This document shows, one piece after another, positions 16,391-24,967 of a stretch of DNA of 54,554 nt. The translations under genes and the position numbers were made by a program. Source of the DNA: Roseomonas sp. CECT 9278 (GTDB taxonomy: Bacteria; Pseudomonadota; Alphaproteobacteria; Acetobacterales; Acetobacteraceae); NCBI RefSeq assembly GCF_918698155.1, contig NZ_CAKKLX010000034.1, forward strand, positions 1 through 54,554, written 5' to 3'. The number at the start of each line of letters is the position of its first letter. Position 1 is the stretch's first letter. Under the pieces are notes generated by a model. The model was given only the letters and a program-made list of their open reading frames with translations, had not been told where the DNA came from and did not search any database.

Positions 16391-16443
16391 CGGGAGGGCT
16401 CTGCCCTCCCGGACCCACCCGCCAGGGGGCGACGGCCCCCTGG
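16391..16443. repeat. Hairpin-array repeat between convergent genes
   Basis: It has two stacked perfect hairpins. The first has arms CGGGAGGGC and GCCCTCCCG with loop TCT (16391-16411). The second has arms CCAGGGGGC and GCCCCCTGG with loop GACG (16422-16443). The linker GACCCACC is the same as in the copy at 45721. It may act as a two-way transcription barrier between the M16 and FecR genes. Confidence 0.7.
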
Positions 16444-16453
16444 ACCGCGGCCT

Positions 16454-17065
16454 TCAGGCGCCGACCAGGGACAGGGCGCGGGCGATGCGGGGGGCGGCCC
16501 AGGAACGCACGGCACCTGGGATGCCATCGGAGGGCACGTCCACGCCTTCGCCCTCGCCCAGCAGGACGGTGCCGCCGGCGACCCGCAGCTGCACCCGGCC
16601 GCGCGCGACGAACACGGCGTGCACGCCATCCACCACGCCGGCGAAGAAGCGCGTGCCGCGCACGCCGATATGCGCCCAGGGCAGGGTCACATCGACCGGC
16701 ACCCGCCGGTCCGCCGGGGGCACCTCGAGCAGCAGCGCGCCGCCGAAGCCGCGCAGCGCCACGCCCGGTCGCGGGCCCCGCAGGGTCAGCGCATCGACGC
16801 GCAACGCGGCATTCTCCCCCATGCGGACATCGATCCCGCCTTCCAGCCGGCACGCCAGGCGCGCGGCCGGGCCGGTGGTCAGCAGGTCCTCCAGCATGAT
16901 CGGCGCGGCCGGCGAGAGCGCCCGCGGCGGCTCCCCGGTGAACAGCGCGGCGGCGGTGCCGGACAGCGCCGTCACCTCCCCGACGCGAAGGCGCACCGCC
17001 AGCGCCGGCCGCGGCAGGGCCAGCAGCATGGGCGCAACCAGCAACGCGTGACGGCGTGACGGCAT
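16454..17065 (-). CDS. Exported FecR-domain protein
   Basis: This 203-residue protein has an N-terminal signal (MPSRRHALLVAPMLLALPRPALA) containing a twin-arginine SRRHALL, so Tat export is possible. The body is a FecR-type beta domain with the diagnostic HIGVRGTRFF and a repeated beta pattern before it. FecR domains occur in sigma-factor regulators and in standalone periplasmic proteins. There is no sigma factor or TonB receptor next to it, so this is probably the standalone type of unknown role. From 17066 to 17301 I see no gene. Confidence 0.8.
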   Translation of the reverse strand: MPSRRHALLVAPMLLALPRPALAVRLRVGEVTALSGTAAALFTGEPPRALSPAAPIMLEDLLTTGPAARLACRLEGGIDVRMGENAALRVDALTLRGPRPGVALRGFGGALLLEVPPADRRVPVDVTLPWAHIGVRGTRFFAGVVDGVHAVFVARGRVQLRVAGGTVLLGEGEGVDVPSDGIPGAVRSWAAPRIARALSLVGA

Positions 17066-17301
17066 GGGCTTGGACCGTATCCCGCCGGGGATCGACCGGG
17101 AAGCGCCGCGACGGGGCGCGCCCGACGCTGCCCCGCGCATGCCAACGCGCAGGCCGGCGCACCGGAACGCGGCCGGGCGGTGGCGCCGCCTGCCTGGCCA
17201 CCCGGCATCGCCAGGAGGCGCCACAGGCACCTGACCGCAGCCCCGGCCGCGCGCCGTCGCCGCCTGCCGGGCGGGCGGTCGAAGCCTCGGCGGCGGGTGC
17301 C

Positions 17302-19347
17302 TCAACCCGTGCCGGGCGGCCCCGAGATGGCCTGCAGCACGATCCCCTCCGTGAGGATCTGCGGCAGCAGGCGCGGCGCGCCGCCGCCCGGGGGATAGAA
17401 CAGGTACAGCGGCACGCCGTCGCGCTGGTGCGCGCGCAGCAGCGCGGTGATGGCCGGGTCGCCGCGTGTCCAGTCGCCGACCAGCGTTGCCACGCCGCGC
17501 TCGGCGAAGGCGCGCTGCACGCCCTCGGTCGCCAGCGCCATGCGTTCGTTCACCTTGCAGGTGATGCACCAGGCCGCGGTCAGGTTCACGAAGACCGGCC
17601 GGCCCTCGGCGCGCAGCGCGGCGACGCGGGCTTCGGACCAGGCTTCGCCGGTGGCCTCGGTGCTGCGCGCGGCCGCCGGCGTGGCGCCCTGCACCAGCGG
17701 CAGCAGCGCCAGCGCGCCGGCCAGCGCCACCGCACCCGCGATGCGCCCGACCGCGCCCCGCGACAGCCCCCAGGCCCAGGCGCCGAAGCCGATCAGCACC
17801 CCGCCGAGCAGCACGGCCAGCACGGCGGACGGCCCGGATTGTTCGGCCAGCACCCAGACCAGCCAGGCGGCGGCGGCATACATCGGGAAGGCCAGGCCCT
17901 GCTTCAGCCGGTCCATCCAGGCGCCGGGCCGCGGCAGCAGCCGCGCCAGGCCCGGCGCGATGCCCAGCAGCGCATAGGGCAGCGCCATGCCCAGGCCGAG
18001 CGCGGCGAAGACCGCGATCGCCTCGATCGGCCCCATCGCCAGCGCCGCGCCGATCGCCGCCGCCATGAAGGGCGCGGTGCAGGGGGTGGCGACCAGCACC
18101 GCCAGCGCGCCGGTGAAGAACGACCCGGCATGCCCGCCCTGCGCCGCGAGCCCCTGCCCTGCCGAGGCCGGGCCGCGCACGGCGAACACGCCCGACAGGT
18201 TCAGTCCGACCGCCAGCATCAGCCAGGCCATGCCGGCCACGAAGGCCGGCTGGGTGAACTGGAAGCCCCAGCCCGCCATGCCGCCCGCCGCGCGCAGCGC
18301 CACCAGCAGACCGCCGAGCGCGACGAAGGACAGCACGACGCCCGCCGTGTAGGACGCCGCATGGGCCCGCACCTGCCCCTGCGCCGCGCCCGACAGCCGC
18401 GCGATGCCGACCGCCTTCATGGCCAGGATCGGGAAGACGCAGGGCATCAGGTTCAGGATCAGCCCGCCCAGCGCCGCGAAGATCGCCGTCTGCCACAGCG
18501 GCAGCCCGCCACCCTCCGGCACCACGCCGGGCGCCGCCGAGACCAGGTAGGCCCCGCGCACCCCCGCCGAATCGGTGATGGCGACGACGCCGCCGAGCTG
18601 CGCCGGCAGCGCCTGCGCCGCCCCGCGCACGAGGGACAGGCGCAGCGCGCCGTCGGTCACGCTGAGGGCCTGCGGCGCTGCATTGGCGACCAGGTCGCGG
18701 TCGATGGGGAAGAAGAAGGCGTCGCGCACCGCGCCGGGCGCGATGTCCGGCCCCGCGACCTCGATCGCGCCAGTGGTGCCGGCGAAGCCGATCCGCGCGG
18801 TGAAGGGGCCGGGGCGCGGTTCGGCGGCCTCGGCGGCGGTGAACAGGGCGGTATTGGCGGGCCGAGGCGTGGCTTCCACCGGGATGTCGATGCGGAAGGC
18901 GCCGTCCTCGGGGATGCAGACCTGCTCGCAGACCAGCCATTCGCCGCGGGCCTCGATGGTCAGGACATCGCCGGGGCGCATGGCGGCGGGGGCGGTGACC
19001 GGGATGATGAAGACCGGTTCGCCCTCGTAGCCGAAATTCACCAGCGGGCCGAAGGGGATGCGCTGGGGGGCGGGGAAGCGCATCGGCGCAGCGGTAGCGC
19101 CGGCGGGCAGGTCGAGCGTGACCTCGGGCGGCTGCCCGGCATCGCCGGGGTTGGTCCAGTAGGTGTGCCAGCCGGGGGCGAGGCGCTGGCGGAGTGCCAG
19201 GCGGAAGGACTGGCCGGGGGTGACCTGCGCGTGGTCGGAGACGATGGTGACGGTGGCGCGCGGGGAGGCGACGGGCAACGATTCCAGCGCGCGCGCCGCG
19301 GGGGCGAGCGCCGTCAGTGCGAACAGGACCGCGAGCAGCCTCGACAT
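17302..19347 (-). CDS. Thiol:disulfide interchange protein, DsbD/ScsB type
   Basis: This 681-residue protein moves reducing power from cytoplasmic thioredoxin to the periplasm. It has a signal peptide, then a periplasmic N-terminal domain with YWTNPGDAGQPPE and the Cys pair C140/C144 (CEQVC). A membrane domain follows with Cys in NLMPCVFPILAMK and VATPCTAPFM. The C-terminal thioredoxin domain has WCITC (C594, C597). The long N-terminal domain is closer to ScsB-type proteins than to short CcdA. The ATG at 19347 was chosen over a TTG four codons upstream; neither has a clear ribosome-binding site. Partners may be lipoprotein or cytochrome maturation factors elsewhere. Confidence 0.9.
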   Translation of the reverse strand: MSRLLAVLFALTALAPAARALESLPVASPRATVTIVSDHAQVTPGQSFRLALRQRLAPGWHTYWTNPGDAGQPPEVTLDLPAGATAAPMRFPAPQRIPFGPLVNFGYEGEPVFIIPVTAPAAMRPGDVLTIEARGEWLVCEQVCIPEDGAFRIDIPVEATPRPANTALFTAAEAAEPRPGPFTARIGFAGTTGAIEVAGPDIAPGAVRDAFFFPIDRDLVANAAPQALSVTDGALRLSLVRGAAQALPAQLGGVVAITDSAGVRGAYLVSAAPGVVPEGGGLPLWQTAIFAALGGLILNLMPCVFPILAMKAVGIARLSGAAQGQVRAHAASYTAGVVLSFVALGGLLVALRAAGGMAGWGFQFTQPAFVAGMAWLMLAVGLNLSGVFAVRGPASAGQGLAAQGGHAGSFFTGALAVLVATPCTAPFMAAAIGAALAMGPIEAIAVFAALGLGMALPYALLGIAPGLARLLPRPGAWMDRLKQGLAFPMYAAAAWLVWVLAEQSGPSAVLAVLLGGVLIGFGAWAWGLSRGAVGRIAGAVALAGALALLPLVQGATPAAARSTEATGEAWSEARVAALRAEGRPVFVNLTAAWCITCKVNERMALATEGVQRAFAERGVATLVGDWTRGDPAITALLRAHQRDGVPLYLFYPPGGGAPRLLPQILTEGIVLQAISGPPGTG

Positions 19348-19519
19348 GGGGTCAATCAAGGCGTGTCGCGCCGGGGGCGCAAGCCCGGGTTACAAAATTG
19401 GCTGGCAGGCCGCGGCGCGCCGCCGTTGGTCGTTGCATCGCGGCCGTCGCCGGGAACGCTCCGCGCGCTTGACCGGAACCGCCTTTGGACCGCCCGCGTC
19501 AGCCAGGATCATTGTTCGG

Positions 19520-19556
19520 CATTGAAATGCGCATCATTCGATGTCAGTTCCCGTGC
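19520..19556 (+). promoter_or_regulatory. Possible operator region of vapBC
   Basis: The stretch before vapB is AT-richer than its surroundings and contains the 8-base palindrome ATGCGCAT (19527-19534). VapB-type antitoxins bind palindromes near their own promoter. No clear -35/-10 pair is visible. The rest of 19348-19556 holds no gene. Confidence 0.25.
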
Positions 19557-19748
19557 ATGAGAACCACGCTCGCCCTTGACGACACGCTGCTGTCGGAAGC
19601 CGAGGCCCTGACCGGCCTGCGCGAGAAATCCGCCCTCGTGCGGGAGGCGCTGAAGGCGCTGATCGAACGCGAGAGCGCCCGGCGCCTGGCGCGCCTGGCG
19701 GGTTCGGAGCCGGCCATCGTGGCGCCGCCGCGCCGGCGCATGGAGTGA
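19557..19748 (+). CDS. vapB: Type II antitoxin, VapB family
   Basis: This 63-residue protein begins MRTTLALDDTLLSEAEALTG, the usual ribbon-helix-helix N-terminus of VapB antitoxins that bind DNA. The C-terminal half is basic (RRLARL, PPRRRME) and would wrap the toxin. The ATG at 19557 starts the conserved domain; upstream in-frame codons look non-coding. Its stop overlaps the vapC start (GTGA). Confidence 0.88.
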   Translation: MRTTLALDDTLLSEAEALTGLREKSALVREALKALIERESARRLARLAGSEPAIVAPPRRRME

Positions 19749-20116
19749 TCCTGGCCGATACCTCGGTCTGGATCGACCATCTGCGGGGGACCGAGGCCGC
19801 GCTGGCGCCGCTGCTGGAATCCGCCCAGGTGCTGATGCACCCCTGCGTGCTGGGCGAGATCGCGCTCGGCACGCTGCGCGCGCGCGCCGCGGTGCTGGGC
19901 GGGATGGCCGGGTTGCCGAAGGCGGTCGTCGCGACGGATGCCGAAGTGATGGGATTAATCGATCGCCACGCGCTGCACGGGCAGGGCATCGGTTGGGTCG
20001 ACGCGCATCTGCTGGCGAGCGTGCTGCTGACGCCCGGCGCGCGGCTGTGGTCGGCGGACCGGCGGCTGGCGGGGGCGGCGGGGCGGATCGGGGTGGCGTG
20101 GCCCGACCGGGATTGA
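19745..20116 (+). CDS. vapC: Type II toxin, VapC family PIN-domain ribonuclease
   Basis: This 123-residue PIN nuclease has the four acidic residues that hold metal: D5 (LADTSVWIDHL), E39 (GEIALG), D86 (WVDAHLLAS) and D105 (SADRRL). VapC toxins cleave tRNA or rRNA when the antitoxin is degraded. It uses GTG at 19745, overlapping the antitoxin stop, which keeps the ratio of the two proteins coupled. No substitution suggests inactivity. Confidence 0.9.
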   Translation: MILADTSVWIDHLRGTEAALAPLLESAQVLMHPCVLGEIALGTLRARAAVLGGMAGLPKAVVATDAEVMGLIDRHALHGQGIGWVDAHLLASVLLTPGARLWSADRRLAGAAGRIGVAWPDRD

Positions 20117-20165
20117 GCCGCCGCGCCGTCTCGCCCACCCCGCCCACGCGTGCCAGCATCGCTGC

Positions 20166-21005
20166 ATGGCGCCTGCACCCGTCCTGACGTTCAACGACCT
20201 TCTGGTGGCCGGGGGGCTGCAGCCACGCGGGCTGCGCCTGGTGCGCCACCGCGAGGTCCGCCACGGTCGCGCCGTCGATGCGGCGCTGCGCGCTGCGGCG
20301 TTGCGGCTCGACCCCGCCTTTCTCGGCTACCAGGCGATGCATGGCGGGGAGTCCTACCGGGACGCCACCCACATCGCCGCCTTCATCTTCGAGCCCGGCA
20401 TGGGGACGGTCTTCATCGGGGTCTGGAGCGTGGCCGGCGTGGGGCGCGGGCCGAATTTCAACGCCTTTGCGCGGGAGCCACAGGTCCCGGCCGAAGGCAT
20501 TGTCTATGACCTGCATCACCTGTCGGCCTTCGATGCCTATCGCGGCAGGCTGGTGATCGACTGGGGGGAGGGCTTCCGAGCCTGGGTGCAGCATGCCTGG
20601 CGGCAACCCAAGCCCATCGTCGCGCTGGTACCGCGCGCGCAGCCGCCCTTCCCGGGCTGGGCGCGCCTGTGCCTGAATCTCGCGGAGATTCCCGTGGCGC
20701 CGGAAGCCTGGCGCCAGGTGCTGGCGGCGGCGCGCGGCGTCTACCTGGTCGTTCATCGGACCTCCGGCGCGCAGTATGTCGGCGCGGCGCATGGCGATGG
20801 GGGCTTCCTCGCGCGCTGGTCGGCCTATGCGGACGGCCATGCCGGCAATCTCGGCCTGCGCGAGCTGGCGCGACCACCTGAGGAATACGACGTGTCGGTG
20901 CTCTGGCTCGCGTCGTCGAAGGATTCGGAGGACGACATCCTGGCCCAGGAAGCCTTCGAGAAGGACCGCCTGGGCAGCCGCGTCCACGGCCTGAACCGCA
21001 ATTGA
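20166..21005 (+). CDS. GIY-YIG nuclease family protein with unknown N-terminal domain
   Basis: This 279-residue protein has a C-terminal GIY-YIG domain starting at about 188: GVY (191-193), YVG (204-206), catalytic Arg R217 (ARWSAY), Glu E262 (QEAFEKDRLGSR) and a terminal Asn in GLNRN. The first 180 residues form a separate domain that I do not recognise, with motifs LVRHREVRHG and FEPGMGTVFIGVW. It is a standalone gene just after vapBC. DNA cleavage is likely; the biological role (repair, defence, mobile element) is unknown. Confidence 0.75.
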   Translation: MAPAPVLTFNDLLVAGGLQPRGLRLVRHREVRHGRAVDAALRAAALRLDPAFLGYQAMHGGESYRDATHIAAFIFEPGMGTVFIGVWSVAGVGRGPNFNAFAREPQVPAEGIVYDLHHLSAFDAYRGRLVIDWGEGFRAWVQHAWRQPKPIVALVPRAQPPFPGWARLCLNLAEIPVAPEAWRQVLAAARGVYLVVHRTSGAQYVGAAHGDGGFLARWSAYADGHAGNLGLRELARPPEEYDVSVLWLASSKDSEDDILAQEAFEKDRLGSRVHGLNRN

Positions 21006-21066
21006 AAAGGGCCGGCGGATCGCTCCGGCCGGCCCCGTTCAAAACCCGACCACGGCACCCTGGCGG

Positions 21067-21190
21067 CCCGAGGCTCTCGCCTCGGGCCGGGAGCGCACGG
21101 CGCGACCGCGCCCAGACTACCCTCAGCCGCCGGCGCACCCGTGCATGGCGCGAAAGCCAAGCCGCCGGATGGCGGCGCCGGCGCCTGAGG
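21067..21190 (+). repeat. Structured dispersed repeat, copy D
   Basis: Hairpin 1 has arms CCCGAGGC and GCCTCGGG (21067-21086), completely different in sequence from copies B and C but still perfectly paired. The conserved block GGGAGCGCACGGCGCGACC follows. Hairpin 3 has arms GCCGCC and GGCGGC (21161-21176). The element ends in CTGAGG, five bases before the hppA stop codon. Confidence 0.8.
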
Positions 21191-21194
21191 CAGA

Positions 21195-23318
21195 CTACGA
21201 GTGCGCCAGCATCGCCAGCAGCAGCAGCGCCACGATGTTGGTGATCTTGATCATCGGGTTCACCGCCGGCCCGGCGGTGTCCTTGTACGGGTCGCCCACC
21301 GTGTCGCCGGTCACCGCCGCCTTGTGCGCGTCGGAACCCTTGCCGCCATGGTGGCCGTCCTCGATGTACTTCTTCGCATTGTCCCACGCGCCACCACCGG
21401 TGGTCATCGACACCGCGACGAAGAACCCGTTGACGATCACGCCCAGCAGCATCGCGCCCAGTGCGGCGAAGGCCTGCGCCTTGCCCGCGATGGCCTGGAT
21501 GCCGAAGTAGATCACCAGCGGTGAGAGGACCGGCAGCAGCGAGGGGATGATCATCTCCTTGATCGCCGCCTTGGTCAGCATGTCCACCGCGCGGCCGTAA
21601 TCCGGCTTCTCGGTGCCCTCCATGATGCCCGGCTTTTCCTTGAACTGGCGCCGGACTTCCTCGACCACGCTCATGGCCGCGCGGCCCACCGCCGTCATCG
21701 CCATGCCGCCGAACAGGTAGGGCAGCATGCCGCCGAACAGCAGCCCCACCACGACGTAGGGATTGGCCAGCGAGAAGTCGATCGCCGTCACCCCCGCGAA
21801 GTACGGGTACTGGACCGCATTTGTGATGAAGTAGGTCAGGTCCTGCGTGTACGCCGCGAACAGCACCACCGCACCGAGTGCGGCCGAGCCGATCGCATAG
21901 CCCTTGGTCACCGCCTTGGTGGTATTGCCCACGGCGTCGAGCGCATCCGTGGTCTGGCGGATTTCCTTGGGCAGGCCAGCCATCTCGGCAATGCCGCCGG
22001 CATTGTCGGTGACCGGCCCGAAGGCATCGAGCGCCACCACCATGCCGGCCAGCGCCAGCATCGTGGTCACCGCGATGGCGATGCCATACAGCCCCGCCAG
22101 CCCATAGGCGATCAGGATGCCAAAGATGATCACCAGCGCCGGCAGCGCCGTCGATTCCATCGACACCGCCAGGCCGCGGATCACGTTGGTGCCGTGGCCG
22201 GTCACCGAGGATTCCGCGATGGCCTTCACCGGCCGGAAGTTCGTGCCGGTGTAGTATTCGGTGATGTAGATGATCAGCGCCGTCACGATCAGCCCGACCG
22301 CCCCGCACAGGAACAGCGAGAAGGCGCCGAAGGACGCCCCCGCCGCCGTCGCGGTGCCGAAGCCGAAGATCATGTAGGACAGCGGCAGCAGGGCCACCAG
22401 CGACAGCACGCCGGTCACCGCGAAGCCGCGATACATCGCCCCCATGATGTTGTTGGACGCCGGCAGCTTCACGAAATACGTGCCGACGATGGACGTCACC
22501 ACGCAGACCGCGCCGATCGCCAGCGGGAAGATCATGCCCGCCTTCAGGAAGGGCGAACCGGCGAAGGCGATGGCGGCCAGCACCATCGTCGCGACCATCG
22601 TGACCGCATAGGTCTCGAACAGGTCGGCGGCCATGCCGGCGCAGTCGCCCACGTTGTCGCCGACATTGTCGGCGATGGTGGCGGGGTTGCGGGGGTCATC
22701 CTCGGGGATGCCGGCCTCGACCTTGCCGACCATGTCGCCGCCGACATCCGCACCCTTGGTGAAGATGCCACCGCCGAGCCGCGCGAAGATCGAGATCAGC
22801 GAGGCACCGAAGCCGAGCGCCACCAGCGCATCGATGACGGTGCGGTCATTCGGTTCCAGCCCGCCCAGAACCACCAGCAGGAAGAAATACACGGCCACGC
22901 CCAGCAGCGCGCCGCCGGCCACCAGCATGCCGGTGATCGCACCCGACTTGAACGCCACATCCAGCCCGCCAGCGAGCGAGACCGTGGAGGCCTGCGCCGT
23001 GCGCAGGTTCGCCCGCACCGACACGTTCATGCCGATGAAGCCCGCCGCCCCCGACAGCACCGCGCCCAGCAGGAAGCCGATCGCGACCGTCAGGCCCAGC
23101 CGCCAGGCCACCAGCACGAACAGCACCGCGCCGACGATGGCGATGGTGGTGTATTGCCGCTTCAGATACGCGTTGGCGCCTTCCTGGATCGCCTTGGCGA
23201 TCTCCTGCATGCGCTCGTTGCCGGGATCGCGCGACAGCACGTCCTTGGCGGTGATGACGCCATAGGCGATGGACAACGCCCCCAGCGCGATCACGATGAT
23301 CAGCCAAACGGTCAGCAA
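21195..23318 (-). CDS. hppA: Membrane proton-pumping pyrophosphatase, K+-independent type
   Basis: This 707-residue, about 16-helix pump couples pyrophosphate hydrolysis to proton export across the inner membrane. Substrate-site motifs are [34 protein letters not shown] and a matching C-terminal acidic motif [11 protein letters not shown]. The determinant [10 protein letters not shown] has Lys at about 468 where K+-dependent enzymes have Ala, so it should not need potassium. The start is a TTG at 23318; the AAGGGGGAG just upstream supports it. A structured repeat lies next to its 3' end. Confidence 0.95.
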   Translation of the reverse strand: MLTVWLIIVIALGALSIAYGVITAKDVLSRDPGNERMQEIAKAIQEGANAYLKRQYTTIAIVGAVLFVLVAWRLGLTVAIGFLLGAVLSGAAGFIGMNVSVRANLRTAQASTVSLAGGLDVAFKSGAITGMLVAGGALLGVAVYFFLLVVLGGLEPNDRTVIDALVALGFGASLISIFARLGGGIFTKGADVGGDMVGKVEAGIPEDDPRNPATIADNVGDNVGDCAGMAADLFETYAVTMVATMVLAAIAFAGSPFLKAGMIFPLAIGAVCVVTSIVGTYFVKLPASNNIMGAMYRGFAVTGVLSLVALLPLSYMIFGFGTATAAGASFGAFSLFLCGAVGLIVTALIIYITEYYTGTNFRPVKAIAESSVTGHGTNVIRGLAVSMESTALPALVIIFGILIAYGLAGLYGIAIAVTTMLALAGMVVALDAFGPVTDNAGGIAEMAGLPKEIRQTTDALDAVGNTTKAVTKGYAIGSAALGAVVLFAAYTQDLTYFITNAVQYPYFAGVTAIDFSLANPYVVVGLLFGGMLPYLFGGMAMTAVGRAAMSVVEEVRRQFKEKPGIMEGTEKPDYGRAVDMLTKAAIKEMIIPSLLPVLSPLVIYFGIQAIAGKAQAFAALGAMLLGVIVNGFFVAVSMTTGGGAWDNAKKYIEDGHHGGKGSDAHKAAVTGDTVGDPYKDTAGPAVNPMIKITNIVALLLLAMLAHS

Positions 23319-23452
23319 GTTCAGGACTCCCCCTTGGTCACAGGTCCGGCGGGACGCCGCGGCGGCCCGTCTCGTGCCCGTCTTGTGCAGGCGGGGAGGG
23401 AGGCTAGAGGGGCCTCAGGGGTCGCGCAACGGCGCAGCGCGGCCCCGGGCGG

Positions 23453-24247
23453 TCATAAACCGTCCAGGCCGTCGAAGACATCGCCCAGGAAGGCATCGCG
23501 CGCCGCCGGGCCCGGGGATCCTGGCGCAGGCGGCCGCCCGTGTGCCAGGCGGGCGAAGACTACGGTCCTGTCGCCCCGCCGCGCCCAGCCGACGAACCAG
23601 CCCCATGGCTCCGCGGCGCCGCGGTGCCGCGCGCCGCCGGTCTTGCCGAAGACGCGCCAGCCATGGGGGTACTCGCCCTGGTCGACCAGCGCCTCGGTCA
23701 TGGCCCGCGCCCGGCCCGAGACCGGCAGCTCGCCGCGCAGCAGGCGCCGCAGGAAGGCCACCTGCCCGGCCGGCGTGATCTCCAGCGAGGAGCCGATCCA
23801 GGACCGCGCCAGCCCGTTCCCCCGCCCCGGATCGCCCGAGACATCCGCATTGCCATAGCCGAAGTCGCGCACGGTGCGCCGGAAGCGCGCCGCGCCGAGC
23901 GCCTGGGTGATGCGTTGCGAATACCAGACCACCGAATGGCGCATCCAGGCGGCGGGATCGATGGGCTGCCGCCATTCGGGCAGCCAGTCGGCGTCGCCGG
24001 GGCGCAAGGACAGCACCGGGTCATGCGCGTCGCGCAGGACACCGGCGTCGAAGCCCATCAGCGCGAGCGGGATCTTGAAGGTCGAGGCGGGCGTGGCGGG
24101 CTGGTCGGCCGCGCCCTGGTGGCGCAGCGTGGCGCCGGTCGCGGCATCCACCACCAGCGTGCAGACCGTCACGGCCGTGGCGGCGGCCGGCCTGGCCACC
24201 GCCGCCGGGATCGCGGCCAGCGCGTGCAGGGCCAGCCGCCGCCGCAT
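23453..24247 (-). CDS. Class D (OXA-type) beta-lactamase
   Basis: This 264-residue exported serine hydrolase has a signal peptide and all class D landmarks: S-T-F-K at 55-58 (catalytic Ser55 and the Lys that is carboxylated in active enzymes), S-V-V at 105-107, Y-G-N at 131-133 and K-T-G at 202-204, plus SSLEITPAGQVAFL and GWFVGW. It should open beta-lactams in the periplasm. It is close enough to be functional, but sequence alone does not give the spectrum. Its ATG overlaps the stop of ppa (TGATG), an unusual pairing that makes its expression depend on a housekeeping gene. Alternatively it may be a related sensor or transpeptidase-like protein. Confidence 0.88.
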   Translation of the reverse strand: MRRRLALHALAAIPAAVARPAAATAVTVCTLVVDAATGATLRHQGAADQPATPASTFKIPLALMGFDAGVLRDAHDPVLSLRPGDADWLPEWRQPIDPAAWMRHSVVWYSQRITQALGAARFRRTVRDFGYGNADVSGDPGRGNGLARSWIGSSLEITPAGQVAFLRRLLRGELPVSGRARAMTEALVDQGEYPHGWRVFGKTGGARHRGAAEPWGWFVGWARRGDRTVVFARLAHGRPPAPGSPGPAARDAFLGDVFDGLDGL

Positions 24248-24774
24248 CACACCTTGGCGCGGTCGATCGCCTCGGTGATCAGCCGGCGGGCTTCCTCGGC
24301 ATCGCCCCAGCCGATGAACTTCACCCACTTGCCGGGCTCGAGGTCCTTGTAGTGCTCGAAGAAGTGCTGGATCTGCTCGATCGTGATGCGCGGCATGTCG
24401 GTGTAGTTGTGCACATGCTGGTAGCGCAGCGTCAGCTTTGGCACCGGCACGGCGATGATCTTCTCGTCCCCGCCGCCGTCATCCTCCATTTTCATCACGC
24501 CCACGGGCCGCACGCGAATCACCGCGCCGGGGATGATCGGGCGGGTGTTCGCCACCAGCACGTCGATCGGGTCGCCATCCTCGCTCAGCGTGTGCGGGAT
24601 GAAGCCGTAATTGCCCGGGTAGCGCATCGGCGTGTGCAGGAAGCGGTCGACGAACAGCGTGCCGGCGGCCTTGTCCATCTCGTACTTGATCGGCTCGCCG
24701 CCGATCGGCACCTCGACGATGACGTTCACGTCGTTCGGCGGGTCCTTGCCGATGGGAATGGCGTCGATACGCAT
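24247..24774 (-). CDS. ppa: Inorganic pyrophosphatase (family I)
   Basis: This 175-residue soluble cytoplasmic enzyme hydrolyses pyrophosphate with Mg2+. The signature [10 protein letters not shown] is at 65-74, with metal-binding Asp66, Asp68 and Asp71, and the N-terminal [13 protein letters not shown] is typical. It is the first gene of the minus-strand group ppa-bla-hppA. The cell would therefore have both a soluble and a membrane pyrophosphatase from adjacent genes. The ATG at 24774 diverges from the M20 peptidase; 24775-24967 holds no gene. Confidence 0.95.
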   Translation of the reverse strand: MRIDAIPIGKDPPNDVNVIVEVPIGGEPIKYEMDKAAGTLFVDRFLHTPMRYPGNYGFIPHTLSEDGDPIDVLVANTRPIIPGAVIRVRPVGVMKMEDDGGGDEKIIAVPVPKLTLRYQHVHNYTDMPRITIEQIQHFFEHYKDLEPGKWVKFIGWGDAEEARRLITEAIDRAKV

Positions 24775-24967
24775 GGGGCAGGCTCTCCGGTTCGGCGCGT
24801 CCCTTGGCGCGGTGCCCGCCGGCCGGCGGCAGGCATCGCGCGCTGCAGGGTCTGGCGGTTGCGTGGCGGGTCAGGCGGCGGGACGGCGCGCGCGATCTAG
24901 CAGAGCGCCCCGGCCGGCGGAAGCCGCCCGGGTTGCGCGCCGCCGCGGCGCCGCCCAGGCTCGGGCC

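Noticed and set aside
17066..17301. Possible small gene between FecR and DsbD-type genes
   Set aside because: No frame has a start with a ribosome-binding site or a plausible protein; I see nothing in it but GC-rich sequence.
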